DNA from: Micromonospora profundi
Lineage (GTDB): Bacteria > Actinomycetota > Actinomycetes > Mycobacteriales > Micromonosporaceae
DNA: 64,000 nucleotides
NCBI RefSeq assembly: GCF_011927785.1
Contig: NZ_JAATJK010000001.1
Location: 248,001 to 312,000, forward strand
Reading direction: 5' to 3'
Numbering within the stretch: position 1 is the first letter of the stretch; every line of letters starts with the position of its first letter. Below, in pieces: positions 18,203-27,768 of this stretch. Below the pieces are notes generated by a model. The model saw only the letters and a program-made list of their open reading frames with translations. It was not told where the DNA came from and searched no databases. The position numbers and the translations under genes are program-made.

Positions 18203-18799
18203 TCAGCGGCTCGTGGCGTCGTGCGGAGTGTCCGGGTGGTGGCGCTGTTCGGGTGCGTGCTGTCCGACCGGCTCCTCGCCGAGCAGGTCGGCGAAGAGAG
18301 CCCGGTAGTGCACGACCGCCTGGCGCAGTTCCTCGGTGCTGGCCTCACCCCGGGAGTTGCGCAGGTGGATCTCGTGCGCGTCCCGGTAGTGGGTAAGCGT
18401 GCGGGCATGGTCGACGGAGAGGTGGGCGATCTGGTCGGAGAAGTCCCCGGTCGGGTAGCCCCGCTCCTCGATGAGTCGGGTGACGAGTTCATCAGCGTCG
18501 CCCACCGTGTCGCCGGGCGAGTCGATGAAGCGGATCTGGAGTTCCTCCCAGGCCGCGGCGTAGTGGGCCCGGGACTCCGGGCTGAGCGGGGTGAGCGTGA
18601 GCTCGGCGTGCCGGCGCTCCCGATCGCGCAGTTCGCGCTCCGCGGCGGACCGGCTGTCCTGCTCCTGCACCACCCGGTCGTACTCCGGCCCGAACCGGCT
18701 CTGCAGTTTGCGGCGGCGGCTGAACGACAGCGCTGCCACGGCCAGTGCTGCGATCACCAGCACGACGAGGACGATGACGATTATCTGCGTGGACGACAT
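18203..18799 (-). CDS. Membrane-anchored hypothetical protein (paralogue of neighbour)
   Basis: A 198-residue protein with one N-terminal membrane helix (SSTQIIVIVLVVLVIAALA) and a basic patch (SRRRKLQSR), then a charged, probably coiled helix (about 45-80). The C-terminal domain LQIRFIDSPGDTVGDADEL (about 95-180) is shared with the downstream gene. The ATG at 18799 follows GGAGGAG. Topology predicts a short outside end and the domain in the cytoplasm. It is the first gene of a two-gene operon and is transcribed away from cvnA. Function unknown; the domain is restricted, as far as I recall, to actinobacterial hypothetical proteins. Confidence 0.75.
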   Translation of the reverse strand: MSSTQIIVIVLVVLVIAALAVAALSFSRRRKLQSRFGPEYDRVVQEQDSRSAAERELRDRERRHAELTLTPLSPESRAHYAAAWEELQIRFIDSPGDTVGDADELVTRLIEERGYPTGDFSDQIAHLSVDHARTLTHYRDAHEIHLRNSRGEASTEELRQAVVHYRALFADLLGEEPVGQHAPEQRHHPDTPHDATSR

Positions 18800-19179
18800 G
18801 GGCTCCTCCTTCGTTACCTGGTATTCCCTCCGCGTACTGATCGCCAATCCCGATCCGAGGCACTTTCCGCACCGATCCGCGTCACGTTTCGCCTAGTGAG
18901 GGCATTACAGGGCGAAACGCGGACCAGGGACACGGCGCAACGCGGGGTCAAACCTGATCCGAGCCGGGTTCGCGAGGCCGCCGCCGTCGGCGTCCGGCGG
19001 TGTTGCATTCCGTAGCGTCGATGCCCACGCGACGGGCGGTAGTGCATCGGCGCGTGATTACGTATCCTGCCCAAGGCGCCCGCGCCGGCACCCGACCTGG
19101 ACGGTCGGGCGCGCACCCGGCGAGCGCGTTGCCCGGCGGTGCCGGCGCACTCCTGCCACCCCTGTACGGGCGAGGTCTG
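18800..19179. other. 380-bp divergent intergenic region
   Basis: The stretch separates the acidic-protein operon from cvnA and holds a nine-base inverted repeat CGTTTCGCC/GGCGAAACG (18885-18893 and 18911-18919) that could be a regulator site shared by both directions. No gene was seen. Confidence 0.5.
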
Positions 19180-21552
19180 ATGAGAACCCGCGACTGGCCG
19201 ATCCGCTCGAAGCTGACCGCGTTGGTCGTCGCGCCGGTGACCGCGCTGCTGGCACTGTGGATCTTCGCGACGACGTTGACCTTCGGCCCGGCACTGGATC
19301 TGCTCTCCGCGCGCACCCTGCTGTACGACCTGGGCCGCCCCGGTGAGGCAGTGGTCACCGAGCTGCAAAGGGAACGCAGGCTGTCGGTGGTGCAACTCGC
19401 CGGCACCAACGTGCTGCCGGCCCTGGCCGAGCAACGCCAACGCACCGATCGGGCGGTCGCCGAGCTGCGCCACCGGATCGACGGGGAGGCGTTGCGCGAC
19501 GCCGCCGACGACGTCCTGGAGGACCGGATCGACCGGCTGGTCACCGCACTGGCGGCCCTGCCGAGCGGCCGGAACTTCATCGACGACCGCATGATGGACC
19601 GTGCCGGCGCGCTCGGCCTCTACAGTGGCATCGTCACCGCGGCCTTCCAGGCGTTCTCCGCCATGGCGGATCTGCCCGATCCCGACATCAACCGAGAGGC
19701 GCTGGCGCTCACCGCGCTGGGGCGCTCCCGGGAACTGCTCGGCCAGACCGACGCCCTGCTGGCCGGCGCGTTCACCGCAGGCCGGTTCGCCGACGGCGAG
19801 CACACCCAACTCGTGCAGGCCATCGGCAACCAGCGGTGGCTCAGCGAGAGCGCGGTCGCCGACCTGCCCGAGGCCGGGCGCGTCGCGTACCAACGACTTA
19901 CCGAGACTCCGGAGTTCACAAGCCTGCGCGCCATGCAGGACGCGTTGATCGGTGCCAGCCGGACCGGGCGTCCACCGGTGGACGCGGCGTCATGGCAGGC
20001 CAGCCATGACGCCGTACAGCAACAGTTGCGCGACTTCGAGCTGTCCGAGGCCGACGGGCTCACCGACCGCTCGGTGCCGATGGCCGTCCGGATCCTGCTC
20101 CGGCTGGCCGCCGCCGGTGTGCTCGGACTCGTCGCCGTGGTGGTCTCGGTGCTGGTGGCGGTGCGTGTCGGCCGCACGCTGGTCCGGCGCCTCAGCGGAG
20201 TGCGTACCGCCGCGCTCGAGTTGGCCGAGCACCGCCTTCCGGACGTGGTGACCCGGCTGCGCCGTGGCGAGCTCGTCGACGTCGCGCGGGAGGCGCCGCC
20301 GCTGGAGTACGGCCACGACGAGATCGGCGAGGTCGGGCGGGCCTTCACCCAGGTGCAGCGCACCGCCGTACAGGCAGCGGTGGACGAGGTCACCCTGCGC
20401 CGTGGCCTCAACGAGGTGTTCCTCAACATCGCCCGGCGCAGCCAGGGCCTGGTGCACCGGCAGTTGCACCTGCTGGACCGGATGGAGCGCCGCGCCGAGG
20501 ACCCGGACGAGCTGGCCGAACTGTTCCAGGTGGACCACCTGGCCACCCGGCTCCGTCGGCACGCCGAGGACCTGGTCATTCTTGCCGGCTCCGCGCCGGG
20601 CCGAGGATGGCGCAACCCGGTCGCGATGGTCGACCTGGTTCGCGGCGCGATCTCCGAGGTCGAGGCGTACGACCGGGTGGACGTCACCGTCGTGCAGCCG
20701 GCCGGCGTGCTCGGCCGGGCGGTCGGCGACGTCATCCACCTGCTGGCCGAGCTGATCGAGAACGCCACCGCCTTCTCGCCGCCGGACACCCGGGTCACAG
20801 TGACGGGGGAGCAGGTGGCCAACGGGTACGCCCTGGAGATCACCGACCAGGGGCTGGGGATGTCCGAGGCGGCGCTGGAGAGCGCCAACACCCGGCTGGC
20901 CAGCTCGCCCGAGTTCGACCCGACCGAGAGCGCGCGACTCGGCCTGTTCGTGGTGGCCCGACTGGCGGCACGGCACGCGGTACGGGTCCGGCTGCGCCCC
21001 GGCAGGGAGAGCGGGCTGACCGCCGTGGTGCTGATCCCCAGCGAGCTGGTCACCGCCGAGCCGCCGGCCGGGCCCGACCTCACCGCGCCGACTTCCGCGC
21101 CCGGTGCACTGCGACCGACCCGCCGAGGCACAGTGCCCCGACCCCGGCCCAACCGCGCCCGCCCGCCCGTGGCCGCCATCGGACCGCCCACCACCGCCTC
21201 GCCCGCCCACGGGCCGGACGCCTCGGCCGCCAACGCCTCGGCAGCCGTCGGGTCCGGCACGACCGGGCCGGACGTCGAGGGGGCGCCCTCGGACGACACA
21301 CCTGACGACCTGGACGGACTGCCCCGCCGGGTGCGACGACGTACCCCCGCCGCAGTGCCCCGGTCGACGGCCGCCGATACGCCGTCGCCCCGGTCGCCGG
21401 AGGAGGTACGCCGGGTCATGGCGGCACTTCAGGCGGGAACCGCCCGCGGCCGGGCCACCGGATCTCCGCCGGCCACGGCAGCTCCGGCGGACCGTTCCGT
21501 TGCGGACCGGGACACCACCGAACCCCAGACCGAGACTGAGAGGGACGCCTAG
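19180..21552 (+). CDS. cvnA: Conservon sensor histidine kinase CvnA
   Basis: A 790-residue membrane sensor. The first membrane helix (about 11-32) is followed by an extracellular nitrate/nitrite-sensing-type helical domain (about 35-300), a second helix (about 305-330), HAMP, a helical signalling region and a HATPase domain (N box ELIENATAFSPPD; G box DQGLGM). The last 180 residues are Pro/Ala/Thr-rich and disordered. It heads a four-gene conservon with roadblock, DUF742 and GTPase partners. In Streptomyces such complexes signal at the membrane like G-protein-coupled systems and influence development or secondary metabolism. The ATG at 19180 after GCGAGG was chosen because the hydrophobic segment begins there. 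Confidence 0.9.
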   Translation: MRTRDWPIRSKLTALVVAPVTALLALWIFATTLTFGPALDLLSARTLLYDLGRPGEAVVTELQRERRLSVVQLAGTNVLPALAEQRQRTDRAVAELRHRIDGEALRDAADDVLEDRIDRLVTALAALPSGRNFIDDRMMDRAGALGLYSGIVTAAFQAFSAMADLPDPDINREALALTALGRSRELLGQTDALLAGAFTAGRFADGEHTQLVQAIGNQRWLSESAVADLPEAGRVAYQRLTETPEFTSLRAMQDALIGASRTGRPPVDAASWQASHDAVQQQLRDFELSEADGLTDRSVPMAVRILLRLAAAGVLGLVAVVVSVLVAVRVGRTLVRRLSGVRTAALELAEHRLPDVVTRLRRGELVDVAREAPPLEYGHDEIGEVGRAFTQVQRTAVQAAVDEVTLRRGLNEVFLNIARRSQGLVHRQLHLLDRMERRAEDPDELAELFQVDHLATRLRRHAEDLVILAGSAPGRGWRNPVAMVDLVRGAISEVEAYDRVDVTVVQPAGVLGRAVGDVIHLLAELIENATAFSPPDTRVTVTGEQVANGYALEITDQGLGMSEAALESANTRLASSPEFDPTESARLGLFVVARLAARHAVRVRLRPGRESGLTAVVLIPSELVTAEPPAGPDLTAPTSAPGALRPTRRGTVPRPRPNRARPPVAAIGPPTTASPAHGPDASAANASAAVGSGTTGPDVEGAPSDDTPDDLDGLPRRVRRRTPAAVPRSTAADTPSPRSPEEVRRVMAALQAGTARGRATGSPPATAAPADRSVADRDTTEPQTETERDA

Positions 21553-21974
21553 TGCGACAGACGACGAAGCAGGGCGCCAGCCTCGACTGGCTGCTCGACG
21601 AGCTGGTGCAACGGGTGCCAGCCGCCCGGGAGGCGGTGGTGCTCTCCGCCGACGGGCTGCTGATGGGCTCCTCCACCGAGCTGGACCGCTCCGACGCCGA
21701 GCACCTCTGCGCGCTCGCCGCAGGCTTCTCCAGCCTGGCCCGAGGTGCCAGCCGACACGTGGACGGTGGTCCGGTCCGGCAGACCGTTGTGGAGATGGAG
21801 TCGGCGTACCTCTTCGTCACGGCCGCCGGGCAGGGTGCCTGCCTGGCCGTGGTGAGTGACGCGGACGCGGACATCGGCCTGGTGGCATACGAGATGGCGA
21901 TGCTTGTCATCCGTGTGGGGGAGAACCTCAGCGCGCCGGCCCGGCCGTCGGCGGGTGCCGGTGATGCGGGCTGA
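21552..21974 (+). CDS. cvnB: Roadblock/LC7 protein CvnB
   Basis: A 140-residue roadblock/LC7 fold protein (LDWLLDELVQRVPAAREAVVLSADGLLMGSS). Such proteins bind GTPases, and here the likely partner is the CvnD GTPase. The GTG start at 21552 overlaps the cvnA stop by one base and follows AGAGGGA. In the conservon it links kinase and GTPase. Confidence 0.92.
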   Translation: MRQTTKQGASLDWLLDELVQRVPAAREAVVLSADGLLMGSSTELDRSDAEHLCALAAGFSSLARGASRHVDGGPVRQTVVEMESAYLFVTAAGQGACLAVVSDADADIGLVAYEMAMLVIRVGENLSAPARPSAGAGDAG

Positions 21975-22350
21975 GCCGCCCGCGCCCCAGCACGAGTGGC
22001 TGGACGGCGACGCGGGGCCGGTCGTGCGCCCGTACACGCTCACCGGCGGACGGGTACGCTCCGCCGTCGGGTTCGACCTTGTCGCGTTCGTCCTGGCCGC
22101 CTCGGATTTCGATCCGGCAGCCGACCCGCAGCTACTCCCGGAGCACCGGCGGCTCGTCGCGCTCGCCGGCCGGCCGGTCTCGGTGGCCGAGTTGGCAGCC
22201 GAGCTGGACCTCGCGGTCGGTGTGATCCGGGTGCTTCTCGGTGATCTTCTCGCTCAGGGCCTGGTCGCGGTGCACGAGCCGCCGGCCGACGGCAACCTTC
22301 CCGACGACGACATCCTCAAGGCGGTGGTCAGTGGACTCCGTGCGTTATGA
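21964..22350 (+). CDS. cvnC: DUF742 protein CvnC
   Basis: A 128-residue DUF742 protein with the signature PYTLTGGRVRS and a winged-helix-like C-terminal half (SVAELAAELDLAVGVIRVLLGDLLAQG). The ATG at 21964 (a GTG lies three bases before it) overlaps the end of cvnB by 11 bases, so translation is coupled. It probably serves as the regulatory or DNA-binding-like adaptor of the conservon complex. Confidence 0.9.
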   Translation: MRAEPPAPQHEWLDGDAGPVVRPYTLTGGRVRSAVGFDLVAFVLAASDFDPAADPQLLPEHRRLVALAGRPVSVAELAAELDLAVGVIRVLLGDLLAQGLVAVHEPPADGNLPDDDILKAVVSGLRAL

Positions 22351-22933
22351 CCATGCGGGCACTCGCACCACCATCCCGCTGGCACTGAAGATCCTCATCG
22401 CCGGAGGCTTCGGTGCCGGCAAGACGACGCTGGTGAGCGCGTTGAGCGAGGTCCGCCCGTTGCAGACCGAGGAGGTGTTGACCGGGGCCGGGATCGGCAC
22501 CGACGACATCTCCGGCGTGGAGGGCAAGTCGACCACCACGGTGGCGATGGACTTCGGCCGGATCACCATCAACGAGGACCTCCAGGTCTATCTTTTCGGC
22601 ACCCCGGGTCAGGACCGGTTCTGGTTCCTGTGGGACGAGTTGGCCTTCGGCGCGCTCGGCGCTGTGGTGCTCGCCGACACGCGACGGTTGGCCGACTGCT
22701 TCCCCTCGATCGACTACTTCGAGCAGCGCGGCATCCCGTTCGTGGTGGGCGTCAACTGCTTCGACGACACCCGTCGGTTCGAGTTGGAGACCGTACGTCG
22801 GGCGCTGGACCTCGATCCGGACGTACCGATGGTGCTCTGTGACGCCCGGGACCGGCAGTCCGGCAAGCTGGTGTTGATCTCCCTGGTCGAGCACGTGGCC
22901 CGCCAGCGTGGTGAGCCGGTGCCGACCGCCTGA
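22331..22933 (+). CDS. cvnD: Conservon small GTPase CvnD
   Basis: A 200-residue Ras-like ATP/GTP-binding protein. The P-loop is GGFGAGKTT, the switch II block is FGTPGQDRFWFLW, and the base-recognition motif reads NCFD instead of NKxD, as is common in prokaryotic MglA/CvnD-like proteins. The GTG start at 22331 overlaps cvnC by 20 bases; a second GTG at 22340 is possible. It is the last gene of the conservon and the output switch of the membrane complex. Confidence 0.9.
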   Translation: MDSVRYDHAGTRTTIPLALKILIAGGFGAGKTTLVSALSEVRPLQTEEVLTGAGIGTDDISGVEGKSTTTVAMDFGRITINEDLQVYLFGTPGQDRFWFLWDELAFGALGAVVLADTRRLADCFPSIDYFEQRGIPFVVGVNCFDDTRRFELETVRRALDLDPDVPMVLCDARDRQSGKLVLISLVEHVARQRGEPVPTA

Positions 22934-23079
22934 GCCGCCTCCGCGCGGGCGGCGGATCGGCGGTCAGCTCGCGCGGAGAGCCGATGGTCGGCGATCCGGG
23001 CCCGGAAAGCTGGTTAGCCGGCCGGCATCGTGGGCAGCTCTGATTGGATCTACCGAGGATGCCGGCTAAGGGGTGGGGC

Positions 23080-24117
23080 GTGAGTGGTCAGGGCGAGGTC
23101 GTCCACATCGGCGGTTACACGGCGCAGGGCGGAGGGCGTGGCAGTGGCATCGTGGCGGCCCTGCGGGACCCGGCCACGGGGGCGCTGACCCCGCTGGGCA
23201 CTGTGGCGGTCACCGAGTCCCCGTCGTTCCTGGTTCGGCACCCCCGTCAGCCGGTGCTCTACGCGGTCAACGAGGTGACCGACGGGGCGATCAGCGCCTG
23301 GCAGGTCGGGTCCGACGGTTCGCTGGACCCGCTCGGCAGCCACTCGACAGGTGGCGCCGAGCCGTGCCACCTGGCGGTGCTGCCCGACGGTGGGCACCTG
23401 GTGGCGGCCAACTACGGCGGCGGCAGCGTCGCGGTCTTTCCGCTCGACGCGCAGGGCGTACCCGGCGAGCGCACCGACCTCGTGGTGCACGAGGGGCACG
23501 GTCCCGACCCGGACCGCCAGGACCGGGCACACACCCACATGGTCTCCCCGGACCCGGGCGCGGGACCGCTGCTCGCTGTGGATCTGGGCACCGACTCGGT
23601 CTACAGGTACGACCTCGACGGCGCGAGCGGCCGGTTGACGCCGCGCGGGCCACGGGCGCGCACGGCGCCCGGCACCGGGCCGCGGCACCTGGCACGCCAC
23701 CCCGACGGGCGACGCTGCTACCTGGTTGGCGAGCTGGACGCCACTGTGACCGCGTACGAGCTTGACGACGACGGGGCGCTGCACCAGCGTGGCCGGGTCG
23801 ACGCGAGCGACCGGACCGGGCACGTGCAGCCGTCGGAGGTAGCGGTCGGCCCGGACGGCCGATTCCTGTACGTCGCCAACCGCGGGGTGGGCACCATCGC
23901 CGTCTTCAACCTGGCCGGCGAGCTGCCCGAGCTGGTGGCCGAGGTGGACACCGGTGGTGAGTGGCCCCGGCACTTCGCACTGATCGGTAAGCATCTGTAC
24001 GTCGCCGACGAGCGCGCGGACATGGTGCGGGTCTTCCGGCTGGACGCGAGCACCGGCATCCCGGCACCGGTCGGCGAGCCCGTGGCGGTGCCGAGCCCGA
24101 CCTGTGTGCTGCCGTGA
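23080..24117 (+). CDS. Lactonase family beta-propeller (6-phosphogluconolactonase type)
   Basis: A 345-residue seven-bladed beta-propeller of the YbhE/Pgl family, which hydrolyses 6-phosphogluconolactone in the oxidative pentose phosphate pathway. Blade-like repeats are visible: FLVRHPRQPVLYAVNE, HLAVLPDGGHLVAANYGGGS, HTHMVSPDPG, EVAVGPDGRFLYVANRG and HFALIGKHLYVADE. The length matches E. coli Pgl (331). GTG 23080 was preferred over ATG 23059 because AAGGGG lies seven bases before it. Some family members act on other lactones, so the substrate is inferred. Confidence 0.82.
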   Translation: MSGQGEVVHIGGYTAQGGGRGSGIVAALRDPATGALTPLGTVAVTESPSFLVRHPRQPVLYAVNEVTDGAISAWQVGSDGSLDPLGSHSTGGAEPCHLAVLPDGGHLVAANYGGGSVAVFPLDAQGVPGERTDLVVHEGHGPDPDRQDRAHTHMVSPDPGAGPLLAVDLGTDSVYRYDLDGASGRLTPRGPRARTAPGTGPRHLARHPDGRRCYLVGELDATVTAYELDDDGALHQRGRVDASDRTGHVQPSEVAVGPDGRFLYVANRGVGTIAVFNLAGELPELVAEVDTGGEWPRHFALIGKHLYVADERADMVRVFRLDASTGIPAPVGEPVAVPSPTCVLP

Positions 24118-24261
24118 GCCGTACCATCGGGGGGCGAGACGTGAAGACGATGCCGATTTGACGACGGCTCGGGGCGGCTTCATCACTCTGTGTCGCTAAA
24201 CGGTGATCAACTGTTTCTCCTGCGTAACTTTAGTCCGAACGGTTGTGGCAGAGACGGCACC

Positions 24262-24273
24262 TAATACGCAAGA
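24262..24273 (+). promoter_or_regulatory. Candidate -10 element for a leaderless transcript
   Basis: TAATAC (24262-24267) lies five bases before the ATG at 24273, placing the expected transcription start at or next to the start codon. The upstream 60 bases are unusually AT-rich for this genome, but no good -35 box is seen. Confidence 0.45.
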
Positions 24274-26036
24274 TGGTCAGCGTGTCAGCAGGCCGCCATC
24301 GCATGCGTTCGAAACTCCACCTCGCCGTCGTCGGATCGATGGCGACGGTTCTCGTCGTCACCACCGGCGCGTGGTTCGGCTACAAGGAGCTGATCCAGCC
24401 GAACTGCTCCGGGGAGATCCGACTCGCGGTGGCGGTCGCCGCCGAGCTCGCGCCTGCCGTCGACGCCGCCGCGTCCCAGTGGGTAAAGGACGGTGCCGCT
24501 GTCGGCCCCACCTGCATCCGCGTCGACGTCTCGGCGTCCGACCCGGTCGACGTGGCCGCCGTCGTGGCTGCGAAGCACGGTGCCGTCCTGGCCGGTGTCG
24601 GGCAGGCCAGCGGCACCGCCGTCACCCCGGACGTCTGGGTGCCGGACTCGTCGACCTGGCTGCTGCGGCTCAAGAAGGACGCGACCGCCTTCGCTCCGAC
24701 AAACGGCGCCTCCATCGCCCGCAGCCCCGTCGTCGTCGCCATGCCCGAGCCGGTGGCCACCCGGTTGGGCTGGCCCAACGCGAAGTTCACCTGGGCGGAC
24801 CTCCTCAAGCAGGTGAACAGCAGCAAGCCGCTGCGTACCGGGATCGTCGAGCCCACCCGGGACGCTGCCGGTCTGTCCGGTCTGCTCTCGCTGACGGCCG
24901 CTGCCAGCGCGGCGGGCGGCGACACCCAACGCAACACCGTCGGTGCGCTGCGGGCGCTGGCCACGGGCCGTTCGTCGCTGCGCAGCGACCTTGTGGCACG
25001 CTTCCCGACCGCCACGGACCCGACCTCCATCGCGAGCGGCCTCGGTGCGGCGGCGCTGTCCGAGGAAGACGTGATCGCCTACAACAGCAAGCAGCCGCCG
25101 GTGCCGCTCGCCGCCCTCTACATGGAGCCGGCGCCGATGCCGCTGGACTACCCGTACGCGGTTCTGCCCGGCATCGAGCCGACCAAGGCGTCGGCGGCCA
25201 AGGTGCTGTTCGAGTTGCTCACCGCCCCGAAGTTCCGGGACCGGCTGGCGGCGCAGTCGCTGCGCGGGCCGGACGGCAACTGGGGTGCCGGTTTCCGCGC
25301 GCCGCAGGGCGCCCCGAGCCCGTCGGGTACCGCGCCGGCGGAGCCGGCGGCAGGCGGCACGGCGGCAGGCGGCCTCGACCCGGCCGCGATACAGCGTGTC
25401 GTCTCCAGCTGGTCGATCGCCACCCAGTCCGGCCGCATGCTCTGCGTCATCGACGTCTCCGGCTCGATGAAGGAAGAGGTGCCCAGCGCCAACAGGCGTA
25501 GCCGCGAGGAGGTCACCGTTGACGCGGCGCGTCGCGGCCTCGGCCTCTTCGACGACTCCTGGGCGATCGGCCTGTGGACCTTCTCCACCAAGCTCGTCGG
25601 GAACCGCGACTACCGTGAGCTGGTTCCCATCGGCCCGCTGTCGAGCCAGCGCGGTCAGCTCGAAGCGGCCCTCGGTACGATCAAGCCGTCCGACGGCGAC
25701 ACCGGCCTCTACGACACCATGTTGGCCGCCTACCAGGCGGTCCAGGAAGATTGGCAGCCCGGCCGCGTCAACTCGATCGTGCTGTTCACCGACGGTAAGA
25801 ACGAGGACGACAACGGGCTCAACCAGCAGCAGTTGCTGGCCAAGCTGAAGCAGATCGCCGACCCCGAGCGTCCGGTGCAGGTCATCATGATCGGTATCGG
25901 CGAGGGCGTCAGCAAGGCCGAGTTGGAGTCGATCACCAAGGTCACCGGTGGGGACGTCTTCGTCACCAAGGACCCGAGTGAGATCGGCAGCATCTTCCTC
26001 AGCGCCATCGCCCGCCGCCCCCCGGCGCCGCGCTGA
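24273..26036 (+). CDS. Membrane-anchored solute-binding/VWA domain protein
   Basis: A 587-residue exported protein. A signal-anchor helix (about 14-38) is followed by a periplasmic binding protein-like domain (about 45-355: CSGEIRLAVAVAAELAPAV, PDVWVPDSSTWLLRL, TWADLL, MPLDYPYAVLPGI) and a von Willebrand A domain (about 388-580). The VWA domain has an intact MIDAS motif, DVSGSMK (Asp near 393), plus FTDGKNED. Its Ala/Gly/Pro-rich linker is near 355-380. The fusion suggests a surface ligand-binding or adhesion role; no transporter permease lies next to it. Starts at 24273 and 24303 are both possible; the first is preferred because of the -10 element placed for a leaderless mRNA. Confidence 0.82.
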   Translation: MVSVSAGRHRMRSKLHLAVVGSMATVLVVTTGAWFGYKELIQPNCSGEIRLAVAVAAELAPAVDAAASQWVKDGAAVGPTCIRVDVSASDPVDVAAVVAAKHGAVLAGVGQASGTAVTPDVWVPDSSTWLLRLKKDATAFAPTNGASIARSPVVVAMPEPVATRLGWPNAKFTWADLLKQVNSSKPLRTGIVEPTRDAAGLSGLLSLTAAASAAGGDTQRNTVGALRALATGRSSLRSDLVARFPTATDPTSIASGLGAAALSEEDVIAYNSKQPPVPLAALYMEPAPMPLDYPYAVLPGIEPTKASAAKVLFELLTAPKFRDRLAAQSLRGPDGNWGAGFRAPQGAPSPSGTAPAEPAAGGTAAGGLDPAAIQRVVSSWSIATQSGRMLCVIDVSGSMKEEVPSANRRSREEVTVDAARRGLGLFDDSWAIGLWTFSTKLVGNRDYRELVPIGPLSSQRGQLEAALGTIKPSDGDTGLYDTMLAAYQAVQEDWQPGRVNSIVLFTDGKNEDDNGLNQQQLLAKLKQIADPERPVQVIMIGIGEGVSKAELESITKVTGGDVFVTKDPSEIGSIFLSAIARRPPAPR

Positions 26037-26059
26037 GCCGACGCACAGCACAGGGAGCC

Positions 26060-26095
26060 TGCCGGACCGCCGATCCGGCACGGCGGGCCCCTTTG
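26060..26095 (+). terminator. Weak terminator after the VWA gene
   Basis: TGCCGGA and TCCGGCA (26060-26066 and 26074-26080) form a seven-base stem, followed by a GC stretch and CCTTTG at 26091-26095. It lies 23 bases after the stop. Confidence 0.4.
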
Positions 26096-26273
26096 TAACC
26101 GCTGAGTTGAAGAAAAGTGACGGCAATACGTCGGAATCAATCGGCAGTCATAGTTATCAGGGCAGGATGTCGACGTGTCCCGGCATTGTCGGTCCGCCCG
26201 GCCGCCCCGGTTTCTCGGTCCGCCTCGGTGCGGCCCATCGGCCGGGCCGACCTGAACAGAGTGGGGAGGGCCA

Positions 26274-27758
26274 GTGACCGCCACGACACTGATGACCCCC
26301 GCCAGCGCGTCCGCGAAGCCGGATGGCCGCCCGGCTGGGCTGATGGCCCGCGCCGACGAGCGGTCCTACATCCGGGTCCTGGTGGTGCTGGACACCGCCA
26401 TCCTCACCATCGCCCTGCTCGTCGGGTACGTCGCGCGGTTCGGTGACGAGGAGCCGAGCGGCTCGAAGATCCCGTACGTGCTGGTGGCGCCCGGGTTGGT
26501 CCTGGCCTGGCTGGTCTCGCTCAAGGCGCTTGGTTGCTACGACGACCGGGTGATCGGCTACGGGGCGGACGAGTACCGGCGGGTCAGCTCCGCGAGCCTG
26601 CGGCTGGCCGGGGCGATAGCCATCGCCGGATACATCGCCGACGTCGGGGTCTCCCGGGGTTTCCTCGGCATCTCCTTCGCGGTGGGCACCGTCGGGCTGG
26701 AGGTGGCCCGGTTCGCCGCCCGAAAACGTCTGCACCGGGCACGGTCCCGGGGGTTCGGCTGGTCCCGCAAGGTGCTCGTGGTCGGTGACACCGCCCATGT
26801 TCTGGAGTTGGTGCACACACTGCGCCGGGAGCCGTACGCCGGCTATCAGGTGGTCGGCGCGTGCATCCCGGACGCGCTGCTGGCACCGGTGGCGCAGCGT
26901 CTCGGTGACGTACCGGTGGTGGGGTCGTTCCGGGGCATTCCGGAGGCCGCGACCGCGATCGGCGCGGACACGGTGGCCGTGACCGCCTCGGGCGAGCTGA
27001 CCGCCGCCCGACTGCGCCGGCTCGGCTGGCAACTGGAGGGCACAGGTGTCGACCTCGTCGTGGCACCCGCGCTCACCGACGTGGCCGGCCCCCGGATCCA
27101 CACCCGCCCGGTCGCCGGGCTGCCGCTGATCCACGTCGAGGCGCCCGAGTTCCGCGGTGCGCGCAAGCTGGTAAAGGGATTCGTCGACAGGTCGGTGTCG
27201 TCGGTCGCCCTGGCGCTGCTGCTGCCGATCATCGCGGTCATCGCGCTTGCCATCAAACTCGACAGCCGGGGTCCGGTGCTGTTCCGGCAGACCCGGGTAG
27301 GCCGGGGCGGCAAGGAGTTCGGCGTCTACAAGTTCCGGACCATGGTGGTGAACGCCGATGCGCTGCTCGCCGAGCTGACCGCCCGCAACGAGACCGACGG
27401 CCTCATGTTCAAGATGCGCGACGACCCACGGGTCACCCGGGTCGGTCGGCTGCTGCGCAAGTGGTCGCTGGACGAGCTGCCGCAGCTGGTGAACGTGCTG
27501 CTGGGCCAGATGAGCCTGGTCGGGCCGCGCCCACCGCTGCCCTCGGAGGTGGCCCGCTACGACGGCGACGTCGCACGCCGGCTGCTTGTCAAGCCTGGCA
27601 TGACCGGGCTGTGGCAGGTCAGCGGGCGATCCGACCTGAGCTGGGAGGACGGCATCCGCCTCGACCTCTACTACGTGGAGAACTGGTCCCTCGCCGCCGA
27701 CCTCACCATCCTCTGGAAGACCGTCGGTGCGGTGCTGAACAGTCGCGGCGCGTACTGA
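26274..27758 (+). CDS. Undecaprenyl-phosphate sugar phosphotransferase (WbaP/CpsE-like)
   Basis: A 494-residue polytopic membrane enzyme that starts extracellular polysaccharide or glycan synthesis by moving a sugar-1-phosphate onto undecaprenyl phosphate. Four N-terminal helices (about 35-150) precede a CoA-binding-like Rossmann segment ([15 protein letters not shown], about 160-280), another helix (about 305-330) and the catalytic domain. The catalytic domain carries [34 protein letters not shown] and [12 protein letters not shown]. Length and layout match the full polyisoprenyl-phosphate hexose-1-phosphate transferase family. GTG 26274 follows GGGGAGGG. No glycosyltransferase cluster surrounds it, so the glycan made is unknown. 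Confidence 0.88.
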   Translation: MTATTLMTPASASAKPDGRPAGLMARADERSYIRVLVVLDTAILTIALLVGYVARFGDEEPSGSKIPYVLVAPGLVLAWLVSLKALGCYDDRVIGYGADEYRRVSSASLRLAGAIAIAGYIADVGVSRGFLGISFAVGTVGLEVARFAARKRLHRARSRGFGWSRKVLVVGDTAHVLELVHTLRREPYAGYQVVGACIPDALLAPVAQRLGDVPVVGSFRGIPEAATAIGADTVAVTASGELTAARLRRLGWQLEGTGVDLVVAPALTDVAGPRIHTRPVAGLPLIHVEAPEFRGARKLVKGFVDRSVSSVALALLLPIIAVIALAIKLDSRGPVLFRQTRVGRGGKEFGVYKFRTMVVNADALLAELTARNETDGLMFKMRDDPRVTRVGRLLRKWSLDELPQLVNVLLGQMSLVGPRPPLPSEVARYDGDVARRLLVKPGMTGLWQVSGRSDLSWEDGIRLDLYYVENWSLAADLTILWKTVGAVLNSRGAY

Positions 27759-27768
27759 CCGTCGCCGG

